Shown here: positions 1-8,001 of the stretch, one piece after another
Position numbering within the stretch: the stretch's first letter is position 1
Layout of the letters: every line of letters begins with the position of its first letter
IMG/VR virus record: IMGVR_UViG_3300020084_000003
Coordinates: 186,001-250,000 of that record
Reading direction: 5' to 3' (one strand)
DNA from: a virus
DNA: 64,000 nt
The notes under the pieces: model-generated
Databases searched by the model: none
The model's input: the letters and a program-made list of their open reading frames with translations, nothing else
What the model was told of the DNA's origin: nothing
Program-made: the position numbers and the translations under genes

Positions 1-220
1 AAGGAAATGTTACTTCAAATGGTTTATCTGGGCAACCAGCAGCAATGTGACTGTCCAGTGCGTTAGACCAAATCTCTCTTGTGATAGATTGAACTTTATC
101 AGCATACAAGCCTGAAATCAAGGTTTGAAATGCCTTACTATTTGCAACAATAGTAAAGGCATTTGTATCACCGGAAGAATTAATAGTTACGTCATTCTTA
201 GCATGTTTAGTAGTAATCAT
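1..220 (-). CDS. rIIA: rIIA-like GHKL-type protein, N-terminal fragment
   Basis: Only the first 73 codons lie in the window; the gene runs off the left edge. The start ATG at 220 is preceded by an AAGGA-type ribosome site. Residues 20-58 resemble T4 rIIA: a short strand (AFTIVANSKAF) followed by a helix carrying E49, N53 and D56 in REIWSNALDSH, the N-box of GHKL ATPases. T4 rIIA is a membrane-associated early protein needed in hosts carrying the lambda rex exclusion system, and its biochemical role is still unclear. The call rests on the N-box and similarity remembered from T4, so the family is fairly likely but the rest of the protein is unseen. Another GHKL ATPase is possible. Confidence 0.6.
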   Translation of the reverse strand, partial: MITTKHAKNDVTINSSGDTNAFTIVANSKAFQTLISGLYADKVQSITREIWSNALDSHIAAGCPDKPFEVTFP

Positions 221-229
221 AATATATCC

Positions 230-901
230 TTATTCCGTGTTTTGGTTCCTCATTGGGCTACACACCGCATCCAGCATATCTGGATACCAATCGCCTCTAC
301 GCATCAATGTTTTAATTCTAATACCATAGCTGTAAACCTGACATTCGTTAACACCCGGTGCAACTACAGCGGCAACTCTGTCAGGATAGAAGAAATATCC
401 TCTGGTAAAAAGAGAATAAACTTGGTGAAATGCAGTCGGTCTTACCCTAAAGTAAACTGAGTTTGCTTCCGAACATGGAATGGTTTCACATCCGCGAACC
501 GAATAAACATCGTCTTCTGGGTTTACCTCTTCCGCATTGGTCAGATATATAACCTCATACTGCTGCGTTGTCAAGAACAAAGTTGCCTGATATGAGAAAA
601 ACAAAACCATAGGAATAAGATAAAGTGAAGCAACTGTGGCGAGGATCACCAGACCTGCCCTCATACGGGAAAATCTACCATCACCTTTGTATAGGGTCCA
701 TTTCCAAATTTTAATTTCTCTTTTGTAAACTAGTTTATTCCAAATCCACATGTAACGATCAGAAAACCAGCGCCATACACGAAAGATTCTGCGCCCAATG
801 GGGACCATGATTTTTTGCCAAATCCATGTCAGACCTAGCATATACTGTGCCAGCCATTTAAGGACTCGGGCAGGCCAAGGTTCTTTAAGATATTCGCTCA
901 T
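230..901 (-). CDS. single-pass membrane protein of unknown function
   Basis: 223 residues. The N-terminal 70 residues are very rich in Trp and basic residues and look amphipathic. One clear membrane segment follows (about residues 82-104). The C-terminal half is soluble, with a close cysteine pair (CETIPC) and a few aromatic-rich strands; if the membrane segment is a signal anchor the cysteines could form a disulfide in the periplasm. AAAGG sits upstream of the ATG. It ends 9 bases before the rIIA-like start, so the two are probably cotranscribed. No family was recognised with confidence. Confidence 0.75.
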   Translation of the reverse strand: MSEYLKEPWPARVLKWLAQYMLGLTWIWQKIMVPIGRRIFRVWRWFSDRYMWIWNKLVYKREIKIWKWTLYKGDGRFSRMRAGLVILATVASLYLIPMVLFFSYQATLFLTTQQYEVIYLTNAEEVNPEDDVYSVRGCETIPCSEANSVYFRVRPTAFHQVYSLFTRGYFFYPDRVAAVVAPGVNECQVYSYGIRIKTLMRRGDWYPDMLDAVCSPMRNQNTE

Positions 902-939
902 GGGACAAACCTTTCATAAATGGGATGGGAAGTCCCGCA

Positions 940-3003
940 TTATAGAATGCGGAACTTTTTGTTTTCATAAATGAACTCAAGTCTACCTGAATTGCCATCA
1001 AGAATGAAATCAGTAACTTGCGGCTCAAGCTGTGAAATAATGAAGCCGGGAAGACCACGCGCACCTGTTCTAGCATCATAATTTTCTTCACAGAATTTTT
1101 CAATGCAAGCATCACTAACCACAACATCAACATTGGAATGTTTGTAAGAATTCGCAACGTCAACCAGTTCACGCTTAACAATCTTTTCAATTGAATCAAG
1201 TTCAAGACGGTTAAAGCAAATGATGTTCTGACGGCCATTGAAACGGTTTAGGAATTCTGGACGATATTGCTCATCCAAATCAACCTTAGCCAATTTCTCA
1301 GCATCATCAAAGGACAGGTCCATATTAAGGAAATGAGGCTGACCGATGTTTGTTGTCATAATGATAATAGATTCCGAGAAATCTGCAACACGACCAACGT
1401 TATCAGTAAGACGCCCATCATCCAGAATTTGAAGGAAAAGGTTGAACACATCTGGGTGCGCCTTTTCAATCTCATCGAACAGGATGATTCGGTTTCTATT
1501 CTTTCGCATCTCATTTGTCAAGATGCCACCAGCTTCAAAGCCCTCGTAACCCGGAGGCGCACCAATTAGTTTAGAAACTGCATGACGCTCCATGTATTCC
1601 GACATATCAAAGCGCAGCAAAGCCTTAGCATCACCCTGTAGGGCTTCTGCAATTCTTTTAGCAACTTCTGTCTTGCCAACACCTGACGGACCCATGAACA
1701 GGAAACTGGCCTGCGGCTTGTTTTTATTCCGACGCCCAACACGTGACACTTTAATTGCGTTGGATGATTTCACCAGAACATGATCCTGACCGAAAACATG
1801 ACTTTTAAGAATTGTTTCAAGATTACGTAGAATCTCTTTTTCATCTTCGTCAAGTTTGTTTGCAGCAATACCAGTAATACGTGAAAATTCCTTTACGACT
1901 TCATCACGGGTAAGCATTAGATCAGCATTCATAATTTCAGTTAGTTCATCAAATTCTTTCTTTGATTTGATTACTTCTTCCTTTGCTACTTCTAGCATCT
2001 GGCGAAGACGAGTGATTTCAGGAGTATCATACGTTGTCCCTGAAATAAGAGCATCAAAACCAGTGTTTGCTGGACCCTCAGAACCTTTTTCTTTTTGAAT
2101 TTCAATCAGTTCTGCGATCTTTTCTTCAACCGAAACAATTGAATTTTCAGCTTGCCGTTGGCGATTGTGTGCATTACGCATACGAGCCTGACGATCCTTG
2201 AATTGCTTCACCTGTTCAATCATATCTTCTTGATTTTCAGAATTTTTCACAGAAGGCGTCCGGTGTGAGTCTAGACGATACCCGGCCAGCGCACGATCTA
2301 GCAGAGAAATTGCGCGACTTGGCTGAGAAATTCCTAGACCATTATCAATGCGATATTTAACTGTCAGTTCTATTGCAGTCTGAATTGCCTCTTCTGAGAT
2401 TTTAATGCGATGAAAATCTTGAAGTTTTGCAGCACCAGCATTGGTGATTTCTACCAGTGCTTCACCAACCGGCTCAGTCACATCCATCATGGTATAATTT
2501 TCACGAATATCTGAATGCCACTTGATAATGGGATCAATTGCAGAATCCGACACTTCAAGAATAACTTGAAGTTTACCTTCTTTGACTGCACTATTGATTA
2601 CGTTGATAAAATGCGAAGTCCCTGCGTTGCGGCAAGCTTCATAAAAATCACCAGTGTCTTCGATAATCAGAATAGGATCAATAGTATTGCGAAGACGGCG
2701 AATAGCAGAATTAAATGCTTTTGTAATCTCAGCATTATCACCTGACGAAAACATATTATCAACATCAAGCCAGAATAGCCTTTTTGCGACCAAATCAAAC
2801 GGCGCATTATCATCCGTTTTCATTTCTTGTAGCCCAAGGCATAGTGCGGTAGAACCAACACCAGAAGGACCAACCAGAAGAACAGAATTGCATTTCTTAC
2901 GAACAAGAATTGAAGACAGCAAGTCCATTTCAGCTTTACGACCGACTAGCTTGAAGTCTTTAATTTTGCTAAGATAGTCACTACCATTAATAAGATAATC
3001 CAT
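940..3003 (-). CDS. ClpA/ClpB-like double AAA+ ATPase, degenerate first site
   Basis: 687 residues, two AAA+ modules without the usual Clp N-domain. Module 1 starts at once (residue 17 on). Its Walker A reads GPSGVGST (45-52), with Ser in place of the catalytic Lys, and its Walker B region (LIIEDTGDF) lacks the DE pair, so this site probably does not hydrolyse ATP. A charged, helical stretch (about 265-370) resembles a ClpB middle domain. Module 2 is intact: Walker A GPSGVGKT (438-445), pore loop GYEG, Walker B LFDEIEKAH, arginine-finger region RPEFLNRF and sensor-2 GARGL. Family role: hexameric unfolding or disaggregation of proteins. I saw no clear ClpP-docking loop. GAGGA precedes the start. 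A hairpin at 3035-3054 separates it from the coiled-coil gene upstream. Confidence 0.88.
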   Translation of the reverse strand: MDYLINGSDYLSKIKDFKLVGRKAEMDLLSSILVRKKCNSVLLVGPSGVGSTALCLGLQEMKTDDNAPFDLVAKRLFWLDVDNMFSSGDNAEITKAFNSAIRRLRNTIDPILIIEDTGDFYEACRNAGTSHFINVINSAVKEGKLQVILEVSDSAIDPIIKWHSDIRENYTMMDVTEPVGEALVEITNAGAAKLQDFHRIKISEEAIQTAIELTVKYRIDNGLGISQPSRAISLLDRALAGYRLDSHRTPSVKNSENQEDMIEQVKQFKDRQARMRNAHNRQRQAENSIVSVEEKIAELIEIQKEKGSEGPANTGFDALISGTTYDTPEITRLRQMLEVAKEEVIKSKKEFDELTEIMNADLMLTRDEVVKEFSRITGIAANKLDEDEKEILRNLETILKSHVFGQDHVLVKSSNAIKVSRVGRRNKNKPQASFLFMGPSGVGKTEVAKRIAEALQGDAKALLRFDMSEYMERHAVSKLIGAPPGYEGFEAGGILTNEMRKNRNRIILFDEIEKAHPDVFNLFLQILDDGRLTDNVGRVADFSESIIIMTTNIGQPHFLNMDLSFDDAEKLAKVDLDEQYRPEFLNRFNGRQNIICFNRLELDSIEKIVKRELVDVANSYKHSNVDVVVSDACIEKFCEENYDARTGARGLPGFIISQLEPQVTDFILDGNSGRLEFIYENKKFRIL

Positions 3004-3034
3004 ATTTTCCTCTTTTTAATTGATGGAAATTAAT

Positions 3035-3054
3035 GAGGGGCCGTTAAGCCCCTC
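3035..3054 (-). terminator. hairpin between coiled-coil and AAA+ genes
   Basis: A 7-bp GC-rich inverted repeat (GAGGGGC / GCCCCTC) with a 6-base loop lies directly after the stop codon of the coiled-coil gene. The tail is ATTAATTTCC, only partly T-rich, so it may attenuate rather than stop transcription into the AAA+ gene. Confidence 0.6.
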
Positions 3055-3057
3055 AGA

Positions 3058-4728
3058 TTAGAAACTAAATGAGTCTTTGGTTTTTTGGTTAGTATCTGGT
3101 TTGATACCTAGTGCATCTTCTGCACGTGCAAATTCACCATGAGCCATCTTAGTGTGTAGTGCTTCCGCATCACGTAGTTCTTTACGCAGATGTTCAGTTT
3201 GCTCAAATAGCGCAGTCATGTTTTCGTTCATTACAGTCAGACCTTGGCGAACAATATCAGACGAAGCTTTTTGAGTGTCGCGGAACGATTCTAGTTCAGC
3301 AAAAACGCTTTCCATGTCATTGTTGATTTTATCAACATTCATCGCATTACGAATGACTTCTTGTTGAGTAATTTCGTTAGTGCGGCGGCGCATGTGATCC
3401 AGAGTTTGTTCAACTACACCAGCAGATTCGCTAATAGCAGCACCAGATACAGCAGTCATGACAGATGCAAGACGATCAGCAGTTGCAGAAACACCCTGAG
3501 TATTCAGTTTGCGGGCAACATCGACTTGCTGATTTGTTGCTTCTTTCATAGAATTGACGCGAACGGTTTGTTGTGACAATTCGCCGTATGTTGTCAAGGT
3601 TTCGCCCTGTGCGCTATGCAGCATTTTTGAATGAGAATCTAGGTTGCGAAGTTTATCTTCGGTTTCCATTTTGGCAATAATGTCATCGCCAACTTCACCA
3701 AGACTTTTTTCAAGATCATCACGCTTGGACAGGTTTGTGGTAGCGGCAGTTTTCATGCCTTCTGTCATAATAGCATAAATTGAAACCATTTTACGGTTGT
3801 TATCGTCGGCTTTATCCAGTTGCTCAGTCAGAGTCCCAAATTCGCCGCGAATTAGATTTGTATTATCACGTGCGCTACTCACAAAATTAAGTGCAGAGTC
3901 ACGCAGACGAACAACTCGCGCAGAGTTTTCTTCGGATGAAAGATCAAGCAGTTCGCGAAGACGCTCTTTGTGGACAGCCATTTCGCCCAATTCAGATTGA
4001 CGATTAATAGTTTCATTCCGCATTTGTGTAATACTGTCAGCAAGTTCTTTTGCTTTTTGCTCACTTTGCTGAATAAGCAGTTCATTTGCAGCGATTTCTT
4101 TGCGGGCAGCTTCGGTGATGTTGCCATAACCAAACAGACCACGCTTTTGTGCCAGTTCAACGTTTTTCACACGGAGTTCCTGTGTCTTACGCACATTTTC
4201 AATGCGCTCTTGCTCTTTTTGAGCAAGATCAACTTTACGCTGTTCATCTGCCTTACGGTCATTTTCAATTTCTTGATATGCCTTGTGAAGATCGCCAGAT
4301 GTGCGTAGTTGATAAATGGAGTCGATAATTTCCATTAGCGGTTGAAGATCAGTTTCAAAGTCAATAAGACCTTTATTCATATCTTCAATAACACGCTGTA
4401 GCGATGCAAACGTGTCAGTATTTGTTAGTTCAATAATTTGTTCGGCCAGTTTTGTGTTCTGGTGTGAAAGCCATTCGCGGAATTCTTCATAGGCTTTAAT
4501 ATTGGCCCGATCCTGCTCTTTGTCTAGAGTAGAAGTCATCAATTTAGCCAATTCTGCCTTACGCTCATTAGGCGTTGCATTACCTGCAAGCATAATTTTA
4601 TAAATTGCGTTTCCTTGAATGTTGTCGGATGTATCTTCTTTAGTCGTAGAGCGCGCACTATTGCGAATACGCTCACGAACAGAATCATTAACTGCAACCG
4701 AACGTTTTAGACTTGAAGCACCTGCCAT
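3058..4728 (-). CDS. long coiled-coil protein of unknown function
   Basis: 556 residues from the ATG at 4728, chosen because AAAGGA sits about 8 bases upstream; an in-frame ATG at 4752 lacks a good site and overlaps the previous gene. The protein is almost wholly alpha-helical with Glu/Lys/Gln-rich heptads from about residue 110 to the end, short breaks near a Gly-rich turn (RGLFGYGN) and an Ala/Ser-rich helix (VMTAVSGAAISESAG), and no signal or membrane segment. The repeated helical hairpins recall toxic-anion-resistance (TelA-like) proteins in style, but I could not find a diagnostic motif. It sits between a small membrane protein and the AAA+ ATPase, apparently in one transcription unit, which suggests a partner or substrate role. 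Confidence 0.8.
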   Translation of the reverse strand: MAGASSLKRSVAVNDSVRERIRNSARSTTKEDTSDNIQGNAIYKIMLAGNATPNERKAELAKLMTSTLDKEQDRANIKAYEEFREWLSHQNTKLAEQIIELTNTDTFASLQRVIEDMNKGLIDFETDLQPLMEIIDSIYQLRTSGDLHKAYQEIENDRKADEQRKVDLAQKEQERIENVRKTQELRVKNVELAQKRGLFGYGNITEAARKEIAANELLIQQSEQKAKELADSITQMRNETINRQSELGEMAVHKERLRELLDLSSEENSARVVRLRDSALNFVSSARDNTNLIRGEFGTLTEQLDKADDNNRKMVSIYAIMTEGMKTAATTNLSKRDDLEKSLGEVGDDIIAKMETEDKLRNLDSHSKMLHSAQGETLTTYGELSQQTVRVNSMKEATNQQVDVARKLNTQGVSATADRLASVMTAVSGAAISESAGVVEQTLDHMRRRTNEITQQEVIRNAMNVDKINNDMESVFAELESFRDTQKASSDIVRQGLTVMNENMTALFEQTEHLRKELRDAEALHTKMAHGEFARAEDALGIKPDTNQKTKDSFSF

Positions 4729-4744
4729 AGTATAATTCCTTTCA

Positions 4745-4963
4745 TTAACCAAGTGTATAGATTATTAAGTAGTAGATTGGAAAAAACGGGAAGAACAGAA
4801 CTTTCTCGACCCATGTATATTCCGAAAATTTGAATTTAGGTTCTAAAGGAACCATGTGGTTTCTTTTCTCAAAGATTGTTTCATAGATGCCGATGCCGAT
4901 AGCACCAAGAATGCTACCGATCCATGCACCTATAAACAATCCTAAAAGCCATTCGATACCCAT
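4745..4963 (-). CDS. small two-segment membrane protein
   Basis: 72 residues with a Gly/Ile-rich N-terminal membrane helix (about 4-28, containing GxxxG-like spacing) and a second hydrophobic stretch at the C-terminus (about 53-71). First gene after a strong sigma70-type promoter at 4992-5020, and directly upstream of the coiled-coil and AAA+ genes, so it may anchor that set at the membrane. Function unknown. Confidence 0.65.
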   Translation of the reverse strand: MGIEWLLGLFIGAWIGSILGAIGIGIYETIFEKRNHMVPLEPKFKFSEYTWVEKVLFFPFFPIYYLIIYTLG

Positions 4964-4991
4964 TATGGTTCCTTTCCGAATCTATGCAGAA

Positions 4992-5020
4992 GTTATAGCA
5001 TTGTCAGTTTGCCTTGTCAA
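4992..5020 (-). promoter_or_regulatory. sigma70-like promoter ahead of membrane/coiled-coil/AAA+ genes
   Basis: On the minus strand TTGACA (5015-5020) and TATAAC (4992-4997) are separated by 17 bases. It overlaps the 3' end of the zinc-ribbon-like gene and is placed to transcribe 4745-4963 and onward. Confidence 0.75.
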
Positions 5021-5270
5021 CCTCAATGTGATCGTATGATGCCTCATCAATATCTCCTAAGACAAGTTTATCTTCGATCCCTTGTGCAACGCATTTGTCG
5101 CAAATACAAACACGAAGTCTTTTAACTTCAACTACGGGGTCAAAAATGGTAGACCCATAGTGTCCATATGTTATAAATTCAAGCCCATCCATAGGATGGA
5201 AGCTATTTTCTTTTGGTGTGTCAAATTCTTCCAAGTCCTTTTTACACACAATACATTTAACTTTTTTCAT
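5004..5270 (-). CDS. small Cys-rich (zinc-ribbon-like) protein
   Basis: 88 residues. Two CxxC knuckles, CIVC near residue 7 and CICDKC near residue 55, form a likely four-Cys zinc site. The centre is hydrophilic and the C-terminus acidic. It follows the 86-residue gene after a 4-base gap. Function unknown; small zinc proteins of this kind are common early phage genes. Confidence 0.65.
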   Translation of the reverse strand: MKKVKCIVCKKDLEEFDTPKENSFHPMDGLEFITYGHYGSTIFDPVVEVKRLRVCICDKCVAQGIEDKLVLGDIDEASYDHIEVDKAN

Positions 5271-5274
5271 TTTA

Positions 5275-5535
5275 TTACCCCCATATTATTGAAATACTGT
5301 TCTTGAGTATTCCCCTATTAAGGGAACATTTAAATCCTAAGTTTTCGAAATGTTCGATGATTAGTTTATGATTAACCTTGCGGTTAATATTCTTCTTAAC
5401 ACCATACATTCCATTGGTAGCTTTCTGCTCAATTTCATAGTTTATCTCGGAAATCAATACGGAAATTTCTTTATCATTAATACACTTTTCATAATATTGA
5501 TCCGCTAATTCCCGCATTTGATCCGCGTATGTCAT
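5275..5535 (-). CDS. hypothetical protein downstream of thg1
   Basis: 86 residues, mixed charge, predicted alpha then alpha/beta, C-terminus hydrophobic (ILKNSISIIWG). Its ATG overlaps the Thg1 stop as ATGA and AGGGAG sits upstream, so it is translationally coupled to Thg1. No family recognised. Confidence 0.65.
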   Translation of the reverse strand: MTYADQMRELADQYYEKCINDKEISVLISEINYEIEQKATNGMYGVKKNINRKVNHKLIIEHFENLGFKCSLNRGILKNSISIIWG

Positions 5536-6335
5536 TTTGGCTCCCTATGCCTTAGATCATCAAAAAATGCAATTTTATTCTCGAAAGACATTTTCGAAAA
5601 GTGTTTTGCTGTAGCCATCGCCACTTTCTTCCTTAGAATTACATCCCCATTTTCTCCCGTAATCTCAGTTTTTTCTCTGAAAATAACGGTTCCATAGCGA
5701 TATTGTTCCGGGTATTCGGCTTTAGCATCAATTCCGCGCTCTAGCATATCTGCATACATTTGTTTTCCAGATAGCTTTTGCATTGCGGCATGTCCAACCC
5801 TCCAACGATATACGCAGGACACGAAGTTTTTCTTACAATCCTGAATGCGCCAAAGAACAGAGTTGACAGCTTCGCCAACATCAGGGACGTTGAAAATCCT
5901 ACAATCAAAACGGGCAATATCTCCCGCTTTAAATTCTTCCTCTGCCGCAAATAGAATTTTTTCTTCTTTTACATTACGCAGGAAGAAAGCTGTTGCAGAT
6001 GCAGCGAAAATGCTAGTGCTTTTCTGCACTCGCCCATCAAACGGAATACATACTTTCCCGTTATCAGATTTGGGCAGAAAAATCAATGTGATTTCATCAG
6101 ACTGCACGTAACCAAAGTCTGCATGTAATTCGTCAACCAAATCCTTCGCAGTCTGCACCATGCAGTTGACCATATTACTATCATATGGTTTAACCATTTT
6201 ACTTGTGTATTTGGAAAACCGTTTTCCATCAATCCGACAGATAATAGGAGAATCAAGACTTAGAAAAGTCTCGGAGGACTTCTCATAAGCCTTCATCCTA
6301 TTTCCAAATTCGTCGTTCTTTTTGTAATCGCCCAT
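5532..6335 (-). CDS. tRNA-His guanylyltransferase (Thg1) family protein
   Basis: 267 residues. Family enzymes add nucleotides to tRNA 5' ends in the 3'-to-5' direction; bacterial and phage Thg1-like proteins tend to act in 5'-end repair or editing. Visible landmarks are CRIDGKRFSKYT (D36 with the following Gly, the first metal site) and QSDEITLIF (about residues 78-86, second carboxylate), followed by the KSTSIFAA segment. The length matches the family. A good site (AGGA) precedes the start. It lies near an Rnl2-type RNA ligase, so the two may form an RNA-repair pair. Whether it adds G-1 or performs general repair cannot be told from sequence. Confidence 0.88.
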   Translation of the reverse strand: MGDYKKNDEFGNRMKAYEKSSETFLSLDSPIICRIDGKRFSKYTSKMVKPYDSNMVNCMVQTAKDLVDELHADFGYVQSDEITLIFLPKSDNGKVCIPFDGRVQKSTSIFAASATAFFLRNVKEEKILFAAEEEFKAGDIARFDCRIFNVPDVGEAVNSVLWRIQDCKKNFVSCVYRWRVGHAAMQKLSGKQMYADMLERGIDAKAEYPEQYRYGTVIFREKTEITGENGDVILRKKVAMATAKHFSKMSFENKIAFFDDLRHREPK

Positions 6336-6343
6336 ATTATTTC

Positions 6344-6532
6344 CTATTTTTGCTTCAATGACTTCATAACAAATTCAAGTGGAGTTTGCTTGTTTGGTAG
6401 TTCTTTACCAATCATAAAATACTCTTCAAGCGTAATCAATGCGTCTTCCAAATCTTTGATTCTTCGACTTCCTTCTACGCATAGCACACGGGAAGGTTTC
6501 TCATGTTCCAGACGATATGTCAAGTCACTCAT
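6344..6532 (-). CDS. small hypothetical protein
   Basis: 62 residues, charged, mostly helical, no membrane segment. Strong AAGGAG site upstream. It sits between the RNA ligase and Thg1 genes, just after the ligase terminator hairpin. Function unknown. Confidence 0.6.
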   Translation of the reverse strand: MSDLTYRLEHEKPSRVLCVEGSRRIKDLEDALITLEEYFMIGKELPNKQTPLEFVMKSLKQK

Positions 6533-6549
6533 TTTAAATCTCCTTATTA

Positions 6550-6574
6550 GAGATGGTGCTTATCGCACCATCTC
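6550..6574 (-). terminator. hairpin overlapping the RNA ligase stop codon
   Basis: A perfect 10-bp inverted repeat (GAGATGGTGC / GCACCATCTC) with a 5-base loop. The upstream arm encodes the last sense codons of the ligase and the stop lies in the loop. The tail (TAATAAGG) is not a T-run, so it may act as an mRNA-stabilising or attenuating stem. Confidence 0.6.
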
Positions 6575-7576
6575 AGTTTTATTTTTAAGCCATTGAACAG
6601 CTTTCGCACCAATTACTTTCTTGGCCGAATTCATATCAATGCCCGATGCTTCACGCTCATTAACAGTTTCTTTTTCAATATCTGCAATGATAGCCCGCAT
6701 GAAATCGGGGGTGCGTTTCATTGAATATTCACCTTCACAATGCTCGGTAATCATTTGCTCACAACGTGCATCAGTGACATACGTATCAGCAAATTCATAA
6801 ACAGACGCAGGGACTTCAACTTTAACCTTTGCACCCTTGGTTTTATTTGCACTATGGGCTTCTGTCTTTGCTTTAAAGACCATTGCACCAAATAGATCGC
6901 GAGGAATACGAGCATAATTGCCGTCTAGCGATGGGTAGCAAACATAACCTTCACCAAAACCTTCGACGCCGAATAGATCAAAGATATATTCGTCTTTGAC
7001 AGAAATAGCATCAACCTTTTCGTTGATGTAATCTGCGAATGCTTGCGGCGAATTTGTTTCGTCCGATCCAAAGAAAACAACTTTACGTGCTTCATCTGCC
7101 CAAGGAAGAATGAAAACATCTTCATGGGTTGCCAGTTCGACCGAAATGAGTTTTTTAATTTCATCTGGTTCTGCTACGATATGACGTTCATTACCATTGA
7201 TAATTTCAATTGAAAAAATGAAGAATTTCTTTGAAGAAAGGCGCGTCACCGCGTCACCATTGTTGATGCCGTTGCCAGCCCACTCCCCACAAATAACATA
7301 CGTAGCATCTGGATAATCATATAGAGGATCAATTTGCCAAGCATCATAACCAATTTGGTTCGCCCAATTTGCGAAACCAAAGTTATCACTATTAACAGTA
7401 ATATCTTGCGAACGCTTTTGGTAAAAAATTCCATCTGGTTCAACACGAACCGCAGCATTAGTGCCGTGCAACTTGACCTTTGGACGATAGAACGCCTCTT
7501 TAATAAATCCACGTTGTGCAAAAATGATCGCATCCGAAAATTTATCAATTGAAGTCCACTTAACAAAACCAGTCAT
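6560..7576 (-). CDS. Rnl2-type RNA ligase
   Basis: 338 residues from the ATG at 7576, which has AAAGGAGAG 7 bases upstream (a longer in-frame start at 7600 has none). T4 Rnl2-like ligases seal nicked RNA through a ligase-AMP intermediate. Nucleotidyltransferase motifs are in order: motif I KLHGTN with nucleophile K35, motif III region YVICGEWAGNGI, motif IV EGYVCYP and motif V FKAKTEAH. A C-terminal helical domain follows, as in Rnl2. It has its own promoter (7607-7635) and ends in a hairpin. With Thg1 it suggests repair of tRNAs cut by host defence nucleases. Confidence 0.88.
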   Translation of the reverse strand: MTGFVKWTSIDKFSDAIIFAQRGFIKEAFYRPKVKLHGTNAAVRVEPDGIFYQKRSQDITVNSDNFGFANWANQIGYDAWQIDPLYDYPDATYVICGEWAGNGINNGDAVTRLSSKKFFIFSIEIINGNERHIVAEPDEIKKLISVELATHEDVFILPWADEARKVVFFGSDETNSPQAFADYINEKVDAISVKDEYIFDLFGVEGFGEGYVCYPSLDGNYARIPRDLFGAMVFKAKTEAHSANKTKGAKVKVEVPASVYEFADTYVTDARCEQMITEHCEGEYSMKRTPDFMRAIIADIEKETVNEREASGIDMNSAKKVIGAKAVQWLKNKTEMVR

Positions 7577-7606
7577 AACAATCTCTCCTTTCAATTTCAT
7601 TGCCCT

Positions 7607-7635
7607 CTTCTAACACTGATTCGTTGTGAAGTCAA
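7607..7635 (-). promoter_or_regulatory. sigma70-like promoter for RNA ligase
   Basis: TTGACT (7630-7635), 17-base spacer, TAGAAG (7607-7612) on the minus strand, about 30 bases ahead of the ligase start. Confidence 0.6.
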
Positions 7636-7949
7636 GAGTAATCTTTATTCTCATAAATTACACACTCAGAGCTTAACTTGAAATACATTATTGCAATTTG
7701 TCTGTAGTGTTTGGCTGTAAACTCAGCTATCTTCTTAATGTCCTTTTCACTGCACATGATATTTACAGGAATAACCCTGTCTTCATACAGTGCGCCCTTG
7801 TGAACCCATTGACCCTTGCCGGGCTTTAGGATTGTAAGGCCACCTGTGATTTTTCTGACATACTCATCCCAATTCTTGTGATGCTTTGTTCTAACAGGCT
7901 TGCCATTATCATTAAAATTGCAAGGAACTAAGATTTGATACAAATTCAT
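7632..7949 (-). CDS. hypothetical protein
   Basis: 105 residues, no membrane segment; predicted alpha/beta with conserved-looking patches (NWDEYVRKITGGLTILKPGKGQW) split by basic residues. Strong AAAGGAG site. Lies between NAMPT and the RNA ligase. Resembles small proteins seen in other phages whose function is not known. Confidence 0.65.
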   Translation of the reverse strand: MNLYQILVPCNFNDNGKPVRTKHHKNWDEYVRKITGGLTILKPGKGQWVHKGALYEDRVIPVNIMCSEKDIKKIAEFTAKHYRQIAIMYFKLSSECVIYENKDYS

Positions 7950-7972
7950 GATATATCTCCTTTCAAAGTAGA

Positions 7973-7994
7973 AGGGCGAGGTTTCCCCCGCCCT
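7973..7994 (-). terminator. hairpin after NAMPT gene
   Basis: GC-rich 9-bp stem (AGGGCGRGG / CCYCGCCCT, with one G-T pair) and a 3-4 base loop, 8 bases beyond the NAMPT stop. It lacks a long T-run. Confidence 0.6.
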
Positions 7995-8001
7995 ATATTA
8001 A

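Noticed and set aside
3058-4728. Assignment of the coiled-coil protein to the TelA toxic-anion-resistance family
   Set aside because: Only general coiled-coil likeness; no diagnostic motif seen. Needs a profile search.
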